Origin: Sulfuricurvum sp.
GTDB taxonomy: Bacteria > Campylobacterota > Campylobacteria > Campylobacterales > Sulfurimonadaceae
Direction: 5' to 3'
DNA length: 64,000 nucleotides
Assembly (NCBI RefSeq): GCF_028681615.1
Contig: NZ_JAQUHV010000003.1
Location: 1-64,000 of the forward strand
This document shows positions 36,985 through 45,724 of the stretch, piece by piece. The position numbers and the translations under genes were made by a program. The notes under the pieces are model-generated. The model worked only from the letters and a program-made list of their open reading frames with translations, was not told the DNA's origin and made no database searches. The stretch's first letter is position 1. Each line of letters starts with the position of its first letter.

Positions 36985-39570
36985 TCATATCACCTCGATT
37001 CCCATGTGGTTACGATAGTAGCGCAGTACCGCCATTTTAATTGTGTCATTGAAGATAAACCATACTGCGGCATATCCCCATGCAAAAGCTGCCCATCCCC
37101 ATCCGATCGGATGCATCAGGCCAAATCCGTATACGGCAATCACCGTGCCGGCTACAGCGCTCCAAAAACTGGCATGAATGAGTGCCCAAGAAGGCCAAGG
37201 GCGTTTCCAGAACCAGTCGTCGATACGGGTGTTATAAATCGTCCCGTGTCCTGCTACGATCAATTTGACGAAAAAAAGCGACTGGATAAAGTCAAGGGGA
37301 AGTTTCCATACGGACATCGCAAGCCAAAAAAGGAAAAAGGATGAGATAACACCGGCTATTCCCAACCAAGAGGAGAGGATTAAAATTTCCCTCATATCCC
37401 ATTTGACAGGGGCTTCGCGTACTTTTGTGCGATCATACGCGATGGCGAGAATAGGAATATCGTTAAGCAGTGCAAGAACGATAATCATCAGCGCTGTCAG
37501 GGGATAAAATTTGAAAAAGACGATTGCCAATGTCATAAATATAACTATGCGGACCGTTTCGGCAATGCGGAAGATCGTATAGCTTTTCATCCGCTCAAAC
37601 GTAATACGGGCAATCATGATTGCATCGACGATGACATGCAGACCCGGAGCCATCAAGACAATGTCGGCGGATGCACGAGCCGCATCGGTCGCACCGCTGA
37701 CGGCGATACCGCAGTCGGCTTTTTTAAGCGCGGGAGCGTCGTTGACCCCATCCCCTGTCATCCCGACGATATGTCCCCCTTTTTGAAGTTCGTCTACAAT
37801 GAAATATTTATCTTCCGGATAGACCTGTGCAAATCCGTCGGCCTGCTCGATCATTTCAATGATCTCAGATTCGTGTTTTTTGATGCTCCCTTTTGGGATC
37901 TCGATGGCATAAAGCTGTTTTTTGACTTCCGATACGATCCCTTCTATCAATGCAAAAATATCATTTTCAGAAGCCTCCGGTTTCATTTTTTTGACAATGG
38001 CTTCGGAGAGGATTTTTGAGAGGATCAAATATTCTTCGATACTTTCCCCTTTAAGCTCGCGGACATCTTCTATTTTGTCCCCGATCTTTAGGAGATTTGA
38101 GATATAGGCCGCTACGGCAATGTTGTCTCCTGTGACCATCTTAACATTCACCCCTTTTGCACGGGCGGCAGAAATGGCTTCTTCGGAGTCTTCGCGCGGC
38201 GGGTCGAAGAGGGGAACCAGCCCCGCAAAACGGAATGCTTTTTCATCAGGTTTCTTATAGGCGACTCCCAGTGTTCTGAATCCCTTACTGGCGAAGGTTT
38301 CCACTTGTGTATAGGCTTCGGATTTGTCGAAGGCTGAGTCATCGCAAAATTCGATAATGACTTGTGGTGCTCCTTTTGTGACTACGAGTCTACTTCCGTC
38401 ACTAAGAGAAAGAAGGGCTTCGGTGCGTTTGCCTACCGGATCAAACGGGAGGAATTTTATAAGGGTATAATCGGAGAGCTTTGTATAAAGACTACGCTCT
38501 TTGAGATAGGCAAAGATAGGCGCTTCGATCGGATCACCGTTCTCCTCTTTGCATGAGAGTGCGGCATAAAAGAGGAGTTCGTCCGGACTCTGTAATCCTA
38601 CGACAAAGGGGTCGGAAATATTCATTTTATTTTGTGTCAGTGTCCCCGTTTTATCCGAACACAGTACATCCATTCCGGCCAGTTCTTCGATAGCGGCCAG
38701 ACGGCTCACAATCGCCTCTTTTTTAGCAAGCACCGAGGCACCTACCGCCATGGTTACAGTCAAGACGGCAGGCATTGCAACCGGAATTGCCGATATCATC
38801 AGGACCAGTGCAAATATGAGCAGCTCCATCGTCGGCTCTCCCCGCAAAAGTCCGATAGCGATAATAATGCCGATCATGACGACGGTGAGGAGAATCAAAA
38901 AATTTCCGACGGTGATGACCATTTTTTGAAAGTGGCTTCGCTCTTCGCTCTGCGCTTTAGCTACGAGTTTCACCGTTTTACCAAAATAGGTAGATTCGGC
39001 GGTCGCTGTAATTACGGCGCTCATCTCACCTTGTTTGACTATGGCATTCGCATAAACGAGAGCTCCCGCTTCGTATTGTACCGGAAGCGATTCTCCCGTT
39101 AGAGCGGATTGATCGACGGAAAGAAAACCGTCCCCCTCTAGGAGCTTGGCATCGGCGGGGATAATATTGCCGCTTTTGAGTTTGATGACGTCATGGGGGA
39201 CCAGCTCTCGTGAGGGGAGCTGAATCCATTTTCCGTCGCGCAGCACGAGCGCCATCCGTGCGAGTTTTTGTTTTAATACTTTGATGGCGCTGAGTGCTTT
39301 GGATTCTTGATAGTAATCGACACCGCTGTTTACAAACAGCAATACCAAAATGATGATCAAGTCTTCCCACCGCTGTGCCAATGCCGATAGGACGGCTGCC
39401 GCTTCGATCATCCACGGGATAGGCCCCCAAAAACGGCGGAACATCCTGTGCCACGCGGTTTCTTCATGCTCTTCTATCTCATTGTAACCGTACTGTTGGC
39501 GCTGTTTTTCTACCTCTTCAGAGCGTAATCCATGAATGGCATCCGCTTGAAAACTCTCTTTTTTGTCCAT
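36985..39570 (-). CDS. Plasma-membrane-type H+-transporting P-type ATPase
   Basis: 861 residues from ATG 39570, which follows AAAGGAGAT. An in-frame start 33 codons upstream has no binding site. Type IIIA P-ATPase features: LTGESLPVQ in the actuator domain, phosphorylated Asp306 in CSDKTGTLTQNKM, KGAPQVIIEFC in the nucleotide domain, MVTGDNIAVAAYI, and MTGDGVNDAPALKKADCGIAV. The short N-terminus, ISAIPVAMPAVLTVTMAVGA in M4 and the PLTALMIIVLALLNDIPILAIAYD region are typical of archaeal, plant and bacterial proton pumps. It would export protons. It is divergent from the BON gene. Confidence 0.92.
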   Translation of the reverse strand: MDKKESFQADAIHGLRSEEVEKQRQQYGYNEIEEHEETAWHRMFRRFWGPIPWMIEAAAVLSALAQRWEDLIIILVLLFVNSGVDYYQESKALSAIKVLKQKLARMALVLRDGKWIQLPSRELVPHDVIKLKSGNIIPADAKLLEGDGFLSVDQSALTGESLPVQYEAGALVYANAIVKQGEMSAVITATAESTYFGKTVKLVAKAQSEERSHFQKMVITVGNFLILLTVVMIGIIIAIGLLRGEPTMELLIFALVLMISAIPVAMPAVLTVTMAVGASVLAKKEAIVSRLAAIEELAGMDVLCSDKTGTLTQNKMNISDPFVVGLQSPDELLFYAALSCKEENGDPIEAPIFAYLKERSLYTKLSDYTLIKFLPFDPVGKRTEALLSLSDGSRLVVTKGAPQVIIEFCDDSAFDKSEAYTQVETFASKGFRTLGVAYKKPDEKAFRFAGLVPLFDPPREDSEEAISAARAKGVNVKMVTGDNIAVAAYISNLLKIGDKIEDVRELKGESIEEYLILSKILSEAIVKKMKPEASENDIFALIEGIVSEVKKQLYAIEIPKGSIKKHESEIIEMIEQADGFAQVYPEDKYFIVDELQKGGHIVGMTGDGVNDAPALKKADCGIAVSGATDAARASADIVLMAPGLHVIVDAIMIARITFERMKSYTIFRIAETVRIVIFMTLAIVFFKFYPLTALMIIVLALLNDIPILAIAYDRTKVREAPVKWDMREILILSSWLGIAGVISSFFLFWLAMSVWKLPLDFIQSLFFVKLIVAGHGTIYNTRIDDWFWKRPWPSWALIHASFWSAVAGTVIAVYGFGLMHPIGWGWAAFAWGYAAVWFIFNDTIKMAVLRYYRNHMGIEVI

Positions 39571-39959
39571 CGTATCTCCTTTGGAACGTAAGATGTCCAT
39601 GTTGAATATAGCAACATTTTCGATTATATCCCAACATAAACAACGGCGTATTGATAAAAAAAGGATCATTTAAATTTATAAAATGAATTGATATCAAAAC
39701 GATTAATCTAGTTTTATAGATTATTAAAATATTAAATAAATTTATAAAATTAAATATTTTTATTTATAGATACTGTGTTACAATGTTAATAAATAATTAG
39801 GTATATGTAGAATACACTAGTAAGGAATCGTGTTCTATCATTGTTATAAATCCTAAGCGTATGGTGTTATGGAAACATTAGCTAGCCCTGTATAAACGGT
39901 ATTCTGCAATAGAATGAGTAGCTCTCTGGATAGGTCTTAGATAATATGAAAGAACTACT
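39571..39959. other. Divergent intergenic region (ATPase / envelope gene run)
   Basis: 389 bases without a gene, very AT-rich in the middle (39690-39800). It must carry the promoters for the P-type ATPase (minus) and the BON gene (plus). I could not single out a box with confidence; TAATAT near 39942 is one candidate for the plus strand. Confidence 0.5.
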
Positions 39960-40754
39960 ATGTATCTCGTTAAAAAAATCTCCAATCAAAGCTTTAATAA
40001 TAAAATAAATCTCCCTAAAGAAACTCACTCTACTGCAATGAATATTGTGATGGCAGCAGCTGTTTTAGTTGCGACGGCTGTTCCTTTGTTTGCATCAGAT
40101 ACAGACGATAAAATCGAATCTTCGTTTAGAAAAAGTTATGTGTATAAAACTTATCTTAAAGACGAGCACATTGCTATCAAGTCAAAAGACGGAGTGGTTA
40201 CCTTGTCCGGCGATGTTTTAGACGAAACACATAAACCGATGGCACAGGATACCGTTGAAGCGTTGCCGGGAGTCAAAAGTGTTGAGAATAATATCGTCAT
40301 CAAAAACGATAAGTCCGATACATGGCTTAAGATGAAAGTGCAAACGGCACTTGTATTTCACAATAATGTAAAAGCCAGCAGCACAGAAGTGTCGGTCAAA
40401 AATGGAGTCGTTACCCTCAAAGGCAAAGCGCAAAACCAAGCACAAAAAGAACTTACTACCGAATACGCCAAAGAGGTTGAAGGGGTAAAAGAAGTAAAGA
40501 ACGAAATGACAATGGCAAAACCGGATGACACACTAGGGGAAAAAATCGATGATGCTTCGATTACTGCTCAAGTAAAAATGACATTGATGATGCATAAATC
40601 TACCGGAGTTATCCGAACCAGTGTTACCACTGAGAATGGGGTTGTCACACTGAGCGGTCAAGCTAAAAATAATGCTGAACGTGATTTGGTTACAAAACTT
40701 ACCGAAAATGTTGAAGGTGTCAAAAATGTCTTCAATAAAATGACCATTGAATAA
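39960..40754 (+). CDS. Exported BON-domain protein (OsmY-like, three BON domains)
   Basis: 264 residues. A signal peptide with a long N-region ends near VPLFASD (residue 46). Three BON units follow, each with the GVVTLSG/KG core: KDGVVTLSGDVLDET, KNGVVTLKGKAQNQAQKE and ENGVVTLSGQAKNNAERD, each ending in a V-G-V-K-x-V-x-N strand. OsmY-type proteins act in the periplasm as envelope-stress chaperones. It heads a run of small envelope genes with short gaps and strong binding sites. Confidence 0.88.
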   Translation: MYLVKKISNQSFNNKINLPKETHSTAMNIVMAAAVLVATAVPLFASDTDDKIESSFRKSYVYKTYLKDEHIAIKSKDGVVTLSGDVLDETHKPMAQDTVEALPGVKSVENNIVIKNDKSDTWLKMKVQTALVFHNNVKASSTEVSVKNGVVTLKGKAQNQAQKELTTEYAKEVEGVKEVKNEMTMAKPDDTLGEKIDDASITAQVKMTLMMHKSTGVIRTSVTTENGVVTLSGQAKNNAERDLVTKLTENVEGVKNVFNKMTIE

Positions 40755-40773
40755 CACATTAAAGGAGAGAGAT

Positions 40774-40923
40774 ATGTTATGGACAATAGCAGTAATCTTA
40801 TTGGTTTTATGGGCATTAGGCCTGGTCTCCAGTTACACATTAGGTGGATTTATCCATTTATTGCTCGTGCTAGCAATCATTATTATTCTTATCCGAGTGA
40901 TTCAGGGACGACGACCGCTCTAA
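40774..40923 (+). CDS. lmo0937/DUF5670-type small membrane protein
   Basis: 49 residues: MLWTIAVILLVLWALGLVSS, then YTLGGFIHLLLVLAIIIILI and a short basic tail (RVIQGRRPL). Two hydrophobic helices joined by a TLGG turn are the hallmark of this very small family. AAAGGAGAGAG gives a strong binding site. The family often lies beside BON or CsbD stress genes, as here. Its end is partly duplicated at 41505. Confidence 0.85.
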   Translation: MLWTIAVILLVLWALGLVSSYTLGGFIHLLLVLAIIIILIRVIQGRRPL

Positions 40924-40939
40924 TGAGCGAAAAAAAGGA
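40897..40939 (+). repeat. Duplicated 42-43 bp segment, copy A (copy B at 41505-41546)
   Basis: The last codons of the DUF5670 gene, its stop and the following AAAAAAAGGA (the ribosome binding site for the next gene) recur at 41505-41546 with three substitutions and one missing base. Copy B precedes the second coiled-coil gene and serves as its binding site. This points to a small internal duplication that built the gene run. Confidence 0.7.
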
Positions 40940-40945
40940 TCTCAA

Positions 40946-41110
40946 ATGAAAAAGAGTCTAACTTTTATATTACTTCTTTTCGTGGTACTCATATCTAGTG
41001 GTTGCAGTGAGACATGGCAAGGTGCAAAAAAAGATACGGCTAACAGTGCCGAATGGAGCAAAGACAAGGTTAATGACGGAGCTCAATACGTAGAGAAAAA
41101 AACCGATTGA
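40946..41110 (+). CDS. Small entericidin-like lipoprotein
   Basis: 54 residues: signal peptide MKKSLTFILLLFVVLISSGC with lipobox SSGC, then a short charged mature part (SETWQGAKKDTANSAEWSKD...). The size, the W-xGAKKD and the repeated Asp/Lys pattern are like entericidin/YahH-type lipoproteins. Function is not established. AAAAAAAGGAT precedes it. Confidence 0.75.
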   Translation: MKKSLTFILLLFVVLISSGCSETWQGAKKDTANSAEWSKDKVNDGAQYVEKKTD

Positions 41111-41178
41111 GTCCAAATAGTAGAGATTGGACTCTTTGGTAAATTTCTGGCTACCTCAATTAATAGAGGAGAAACATT

Positions 41179-41466
41179 ATGAGCACAATAGAAGCATACA
41201 AACAGGAAATTGAAACCGAGTTGGATCGTGCACGGGAAAAATTGGTTGAGCTTAAAGAAAAGATACGAAGTTCTTCAGATGTAGAACGTCTTGACTCTAT
41301 CGATGAAATCGAAGCGCTGGAGAAAATGGCTAGCGACATGAGGGCTAAGATAAAAGAGCTGAATGAAGAGATGGAAGATTCTTGGGAACAAATCAAAGGT
41401 GATATTGACAGCTCTCGTAACACTATAAACGAGGCTTTTGCAAGACTAAACAGGTCATTGGTCTAA
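41179..41466 (+). CDS. Small coiled-coil protein A
   Basis: 95 residues, all charged helix with heptad character (EIETELDRAREKLVELKEKIR, LEKMASDMRAKIKELNEEMED). It ends in a segment like that of the next gene (DSWEQIKGDIDSSRNTINEAFARL against SMKAGVESSWDSLKTAFSDM). There is no signal peptide. RBS AGAGGAGAAA. Probably paralogous to the gene at 41553; function unknown. Confidence 0.7.
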   Translation: MSTIEAYKQEIETELDRAREKLVELKEKIRSSSDVERLDSIDEIEALEKMASDMRAKIKELNEEMEDSWEQIKGDIDSSRNTINEAFARLNRSLV

Positions 41467-41504
41467 ATAACAAATTTAAATCCATGTGAATGAATTTTTA
41501 CTTT

Positions 41505-41546
41505 GTGATTCAGGGATGACAATCGCTCTAATGAGCAAAAAAAGGA
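41505..41546 (+). repeat. Duplicated segment, copy B
   Basis: Counterpart of 40897-40939, noncoding here. It retains the former stop codon context CTCTAATGAGC and the AAAAAAAGGA that now serves the gene at 41553. Confidence 0.7.
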
Positions 41547-41552
41547 AATAGT

Positions 41553-41843
41553 ATGAGTGATAAAGCACTGTATCAACAAAAAAAAGAGGCACAACTCAAT
41601 GTTTGGAAGGCTGAAATTGACAAATTAAAAGCCAAAAGTTCAATGGCCAGTGCCGATGCACAGATCGAAATGAATAAACAAATCACTATGCTTGAAAAGA
41701 AAATCGATGAGGGAAAAACAAAGCTTTCCGACTTGATACAAGCAACTGATGATATGTATGAATCTATGAAAGCCGGAGTTGAATCGAGCTGGGATTCTTT
41801 GAAAACAGCTTTCAGTGACATGACTTCAAAGATCAAAAATTAG
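41553..41843 (+). CDS. Small coiled-coil protein B
   Basis: 96 residues, helical and Lys/Glu/Ala-rich (YQQKKEAQLNVWKAEIDKLKAKSS...QITMLEKKIDEGKTKLSDLIQ), ending SWDSLKTAFSDMTSKIKN. Similar in size, heptad pattern and C-terminal motif to the protein at 41179. Proteins of this type are common next to BON-domain stress genes, but no activity is known. Confidence 0.7.
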   Translation: MSDKALYQQKKEAQLNVWKAEIDKLKAKSSMASADAQIEMNKQITMLEKKIDEGKTKLSDLIQATDDMYESMKAGVESSWDSLKTAFSDMTSKIKN

Positions 41844-41863
41844 TTTTTAATAAAAAAGGATGA

Positions 41864-42409
41864 ATGATGAAAAAAATACTTTTAGCAGCTTTACTTGCCG
41901 GTTGTGGATTGATGGGTGCAGACAATGTTGCTTATATCGGTGCCAGTGTAGGAAATGCTGAATTGAAAACCAGTGTTGGATCAGGTGATTTTGAGTCTAA
42001 ACATGATGATACCCACTATACGGCTACCGTAGGACAATATGTTGGAGAATACGGGAGAGTATCACTTTCGTATACGTATGTAGAACCAACAGGCTATGTA
42101 CAACATAGTGATGGCGTGTCGTTGGCATTTGATTATATTTTACCTGTTGTTGATAATACCGTCTCATTATACCTGGGGCCTGTGATCGGATATACCCGGC
42201 TTAAAGAAGAATCTGCCGGGGTTAAAATGGATCTTAGCGGAATGCACTACGGTGCTCAAGCGGGCGCTATCATACGAATCGTCAATAATATCGAAATCGA
42301 AGGCGGATACCGCTATTTGGTTGAAACAGGAAAAGATACGGTTTTGGGTGTTGACGTGAGTGCGGATGATCTTCGCATGTGGTATGTCGGTGCTAATTTT
42401 CGCTTTTAA
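41864..42409 (+). CDS. Small outer-membrane beta-barrel protein
   Basis: 181 residues with a signal peptide ending near LMGADN. Alternating hydrophobic strands follow (YIGASVGNAEL, HYTATVGQYVGEYGRVSLSYTYVE, SLYLGPVIGYTRL, YGAQAGAIIRI, IEIEGGYRYLVE), and the C-terminus MWYVGANFRF ends in the Phe needed for barrel insertion. This is the OmpA/OMP_b-brl eight-strand barrel type. The specific function is unknown. Confidence 0.82.
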   Translation: MMKKILLAALLAGCGLMGADNVAYIGASVGNAELKTSVGSGDFESKHDDTHYTATVGQYVGEYGRVSLSYTYVEPTGYVQHSDGVSLAFDYILPVVDNTVSLYLGPVIGYTRLKEESAGVKMDLSGMHYGAQAGAIIRIVNNIEIEGGYRYLVETGKDTVLGVDVSADDLRMWYVGANFRF

Positions 42410-42479
42410 CTAAACAAACAAAAAAAGTCAGGCAGCGCAAGGTACTCAATCCAAGCGTTCAATTAGCATAGACAGGGGA

Positions 42480-42560
42480 GCAATAATACCTGCTGTGACT
42501 AATATGATCAAAAAAGGGCGTGCAGTAAATCGTCGTATTGAATTAGAACTGCGCGAATAA
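42480..42560 (+). pseudogene. OmpA C-terminal domain remnant
   Basis: A short open frame ends in PAVTNMIKKGRAVNRRIELE followed by LRE and a stop at 42558. TN...GRAxNRRxEL is the last helix and strand of the OmpA peptidoglycan-binding domain. No start codon or upstream half of the domain is present. It is the tail of a lost OmpA-family gene, lying between two intact barrel genes. Confidence 0.7.
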
Positions 42561-42647
42561 ACAAAATGACAAGTTTGTTAAGACATGTGATCATCACGCT
42601 GAATCGATCTTTGGAACGATTTACCTTATTAGATACAAGGATATGCA

Positions 42648-43235
42648 ATGTTAGAAAAAATCATGCTAGGTGCAATGATAAGCAGTGCCGTATATGCGGC
42701 CAATCAAGTTGAGTTAAATATTAATAACAAAGAAGTTGAAGGTCAGGTTCGTCTTGATATGGCACAGATGGGAAACAGTATGCAAGGTACTTACATCGGA
42801 GCAGGTATACTAAACGGCGATGAGAGCAACAGTGACAAAATCTCAAATATTGATCCGTTAATGGAACTATCCTTTATGGTTATGCGGCCGGTAACGAGTA
42901 TGACAGGTTTGTCACTGGGGCTTGGAGTCAAAGGGGAATACACCAAATTGGACGGGAGTCACTATTCGGCTCTTCCTTTAGGTGCCGAAGCCGAAATGAA
43001 ATTGCCGATTACGACACCGTTTCCCTTTTATTTCGGAGGTGTTTTGTACTATGCTCCATCTGTATTAACGTTTCAAAACGGTGACGAATATTTTGAAGCT
43101 CGTATTCATCTTGATGTTGAGCCGATTCATAATGGACGTATAGAGGTGGGATATCGTAAAATTGATACCGATCTAGGCAGCCGCAATGTTACTTATAACG
43201 ATGCACTGTATTTTGGTATGCGATATGATTTTTAA
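42648..43235 (+). CDS. YfaZ-like outer-membrane protein
   Basis: 195 residues with a signal peptide (MLEKIMLGAMISSAVYA). The mature part (VELNINNKEVEGQVRLDMA, then amphipathic strands GTYIGAGILNGDE, GLSLGLGVKGEYTKL, GRIEVGYRKIDT) ends YFGMRYDF with terminal Phe. The opening LNINNKEVEG matches the YfaZ family. It is probably an outer-membrane barrel of unknown substrate. Confidence 0.75.
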   Translation: MLEKIMLGAMISSAVYAANQVELNINNKEVEGQVRLDMAQMGNSMQGTYIGAGILNGDESNSDKISNIDPLMELSFMVMRPVTSMTGLSLGLGVKGEYTKLDGSHYSALPLGAEAEMKLPITTPFPFYFGGVLYYAPSVLTFQNGDEYFEARIHLDVEPIHNGRIEVGYRKIDTDLGSRNVTYNDALYFGMRYDF

Positions 43236-43272
43236 CCGTTGCATTTAAAATAGATAAATAATAGGAAACCAG

Positions 43273-43659
43273 ATGAAAATCTCAAAAGTGATTTTATCGA
43301 TAGTGCTAAGTGTTACAGTGTTTGCCCAGATTTCATGGGCTCAAATGGCTTCAACAGAGGCAGTTTTAGTCCAGCCTGCTGCAGTTTCGTCACATGAAAA
43401 AGTGAGTCAATTTGTGGCGCGTGAAGATGTCGCAAAAACATTTGAAAAGATGGGTGTCGATCCTAAAATGGTTGAGCAAAGAATTGCACTGATGAGTGAT
43501 GAAGAGGTATCAAAAATCTCTTCCCAAATCGATACATTGCCGGCCGGCGGTGATTTCGGCGGTATCATAGGGGCAGTTGTTTTTGTGTTTATCGTTTTAT
43601 TGATTACCGATATCCTCGGATTTACAAAAATATTTGGATTTACTCATTCAGCACGTTAG
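43273..43659 (+). CDS. PA2779-family protein
   Basis: 128 residues. Signal peptide (about 1-23), a helical domain with VAREDVAKTFEKMGVDPKMVEQRIALMSDEEV and IDTLPAGG, then one C-terminal membrane helix (IIGAVVFVFIVLLITDILGF). This order is characteristic of the PA2779 family, usually encoded next to a PA2778-type cysteine peptidase-like lipoprotein. Here the expected partner is only a remnant downstream. Function unknown. Confidence 0.82.
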   Translation: MKISKVILSIVLSVTVFAQISWAQMASTEAVLVQPAAVSSHEKVSQFVAREDVAKTFEKMGVDPKMVEQRIALMSDEEVSKISSQIDTLPAGGDFGGIIGAVVFVFIVLLITDILGFTKIFGFTHSAR

Positions 43660-43679
43660 TCAAATGCTGAAGTACTACC

Positions 43680-43817
43680 GTCTACGCACTCGTTGTCACT
43701 CTAATGGCAACGGGATGCGTCCCAAAAGAGCCGTTTCCTCCTGAACAACATTACGCATCATCTGAGATCAATGTCTTTTTATCCATTCTCGTTCAGGGCT
43801 TGAGACTCTTCATCTAG
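43680..43817 (+). pseudogene. Frameshifted lipoprotein remnant (possibly the PA2778 partner)
   Basis: A frame of 45 codons begins VYALVVTLMATGCVPKEPFP, with a lipobox-like MATGC, and ends at TAG 43815. The matching start lies in another frame (ATG CTG AAG near 43667), so a frameshift separates them, and only about 30 residues follow the Cys. Its position directly after PA2779, where a PA2778-type lipoprotein is normally encoded, suggests its origin. That link is inference. Confidence 0.45.
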
Positions 43818-43847
43818 ACCTATCTTAATCAAAAGAAGAATTAGACC

Positions 43848-45635
43848 ATGAATAATGAAATTAAAATCAAGGGGATGGGATCGATTCTGCATGAGCAGGG
43901 CGTTGCCTTCCGCGTATGGGCACCCCATGCACAACGCGTATCCGTTATCGGGTCATTCAACGAATGGGATGGTACTAAGCATCCGATGCTCTCTGAAGAA
44001 AATGGCTATTGGTATGCAAATGTGCCTGAGGCTCATGCAGGGGATGAGTATCTGTTTCTCCTCTCTACTCAAAACGGTGAGTTCAAGCGGATCGATCCCT
44101 ATGCCCGTGAAGTGACAAGTTCCGTCGGCAATGCTATCGTTCACGATACACGTTTCGACTGGGAGGGGGACGAATTTACTATTATGCCGTGGAATGAACT
44201 TGTCATCTACGAACTGCATGTCGGGACGTTCAATGATCAAGAAGACGTTATTCATCAGGGTGAATTTTCATCGGTGTCCGCGCGTCTGGATCATTTGAAA
44301 AAACTCGGCATAAATGCGATACAGATTATGCCGATAGGAGAATTCGCCGGAGAACGCTCATGGGGATATAATCCTTCTCATATTTTTTCGGTTGAAGGCG
44401 AATACGGAGGACCATTGGCGTTTAAACAGTTTGTCAAACGTGCCCATCAGGAGGGTATCGCAGTGATACTGGATGTGGTGTACAATCACCTTGGCCCCAG
44501 TGATCTCGATCTGTGGCAGTTTGACGGTTGGAGCGAAAACGGTCGCGGCGGAATCTATTTCTATAACGATGAAAGGGCGATTACCCCATGGGGAGAAACC
44601 AGACCCGATTTCGGACGGGGAGAGGTAAGGGAATACCTCATGGATAACGCCCTGATGTGGTTCGAGGAATATCATGTAGACGGTATCCGCTTTGACTGCA
44701 CCCAATTTATTCGGATGATCAACGATTCTGAAAAGCGAGATATTCCTGAGGGGTGGAGTCTGCTCCAATGGATCAATAGCCAAATCGCACAGAAATTTCC
44801 CGGACGTATCACCATTGCCGAAGATCTTCAAAACAACAGGTGGATCACCAAAGATGTCGGCGCCGGCGGCGCCGGATTCGCTTCTCAGTGGGATGCTATG
44901 TTTGTCCATCCCATACGTCAAGCGGTGGTTGCCCCCCAAGACGAGCAGCGCTCGCTTGATGCCATCCGTGATGCTATCTTATACCGCTATAACGATGATG
45001 CCTTTGACCGTATTATCTATAGCGAATCGCATGATGAGGTAGCAAACGGCCATGCCCGTGTACCGCAAGAGATTAATCCGAATGACCCAAAAGGATGGTA
45101 TGCACAAAAACGTTCGACATTGGCAGCGGCAATGGTCTTTACCTCTCCCGGTATCCCGATGCTTTTTCAGGGTCAGGAATTTCTAGAGGGGGGATGGTTT
45201 CGCGATACGGTTCCCGTTAATTGGGATCAATATGATGAATTTCACGGTATTGTTCGTCTGTATCGGGATCTCATACGGTTACGCTCAAACTGCGAGGGTT
45301 TCACACGCGGTTTGTGCGGCCAGTATACACAGGTCTATCACATGAACAATGAACGTAAGCTCATTGCATATCATCGCTGGGACAAGGGCGGTGCATCAGA
45401 TGACGTTGTAATCGTTGCTAACTTCTTACATGAGGCACAGGAAAATTACGTTATCGGACTTCCGGCCGAAGGAGCTTGGAAACTCCGTTTCAACAGTGAT
45501 TGGGAAGGGTACAATGATGATTTTGGCAACTATCCGAGTGGTGATGTTATCGCAATAGAGGGTGAGTATGATGGGATGCCCTTTCATGCTGTTGTTTCTA
45601 TCGGCTCTTACAGCGTAGTGATCTTTTCGCAATAA
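43848..45635 (+). CDS. GH13 alpha-glucan branching enzyme-like protein
   Basis: 595 residues. An N-terminal CBM48/early-set domain (FRVWAPHAQRVSVIGSFNEWDG) precedes the (beta/alpha)8 barrel. The four GH13 regions are present: DVVYNHLG, GIRFDCTQ (nucleophile Asp283), TIAEDLQ (acid Glu325) and YSESHDEV (Asp396). A C-terminal beta domain follows. The architecture fits a 1,4-alpha-glucan branching enzyme or related transglycosidase, but no glycogen genes adjoin it. Trehalohydrolase activity is less likely yet not excluded. Confidence 0.82.
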   Translation: MNNEIKIKGMGSILHEQGVAFRVWAPHAQRVSVIGSFNEWDGTKHPMLSEENGYWYANVPEAHAGDEYLFLLSTQNGEFKRIDPYAREVTSSVGNAIVHDTRFDWEGDEFTIMPWNELVIYELHVGTFNDQEDVIHQGEFSSVSARLDHLKKLGINAIQIMPIGEFAGERSWGYNPSHIFSVEGEYGGPLAFKQFVKRAHQEGIAVILDVVYNHLGPSDLDLWQFDGWSENGRGGIYFYNDERAITPWGETRPDFGRGEVREYLMDNALMWFEEYHVDGIRFDCTQFIRMINDSEKRDIPEGWSLLQWINSQIAQKFPGRITIAEDLQNNRWITKDVGAGGAGFASQWDAMFVHPIRQAVVAPQDEQRSLDAIRDAILYRYNDDAFDRIIYSESHDEVANGHARVPQEINPNDPKGWYAQKRSTLAAAMVFTSPGIPMLFQGQEFLEGGWFRDTVPVNWDQYDEFHGIVRLYRDLIRLRSNCEGFTRGLCGQYTQVYHMNNERKLIAYHRWDKGGASDDVVIVANFLHEAQENYVIGLPAEGAWKLRFNSDWEGYNDDFGNYPSGDVIAIEGEYDGMPFHAVVSIGSYSVVIFSQ

Positions 45636-45724
45636 CATTTCTTACATTCTAGAATAGCGGCAATTTGAGATAAAAACCTTTGGTGTTGAAAAACAAATCA
45701 ATCTACATGATAGTAAGGAATCCT

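Noticed and set aside
44358-44939. 193-codon frame antisense to the GH13 gene
   Set aside because: The plus-strand gene has all four GH13 regions; the antisense frame is a shadow.
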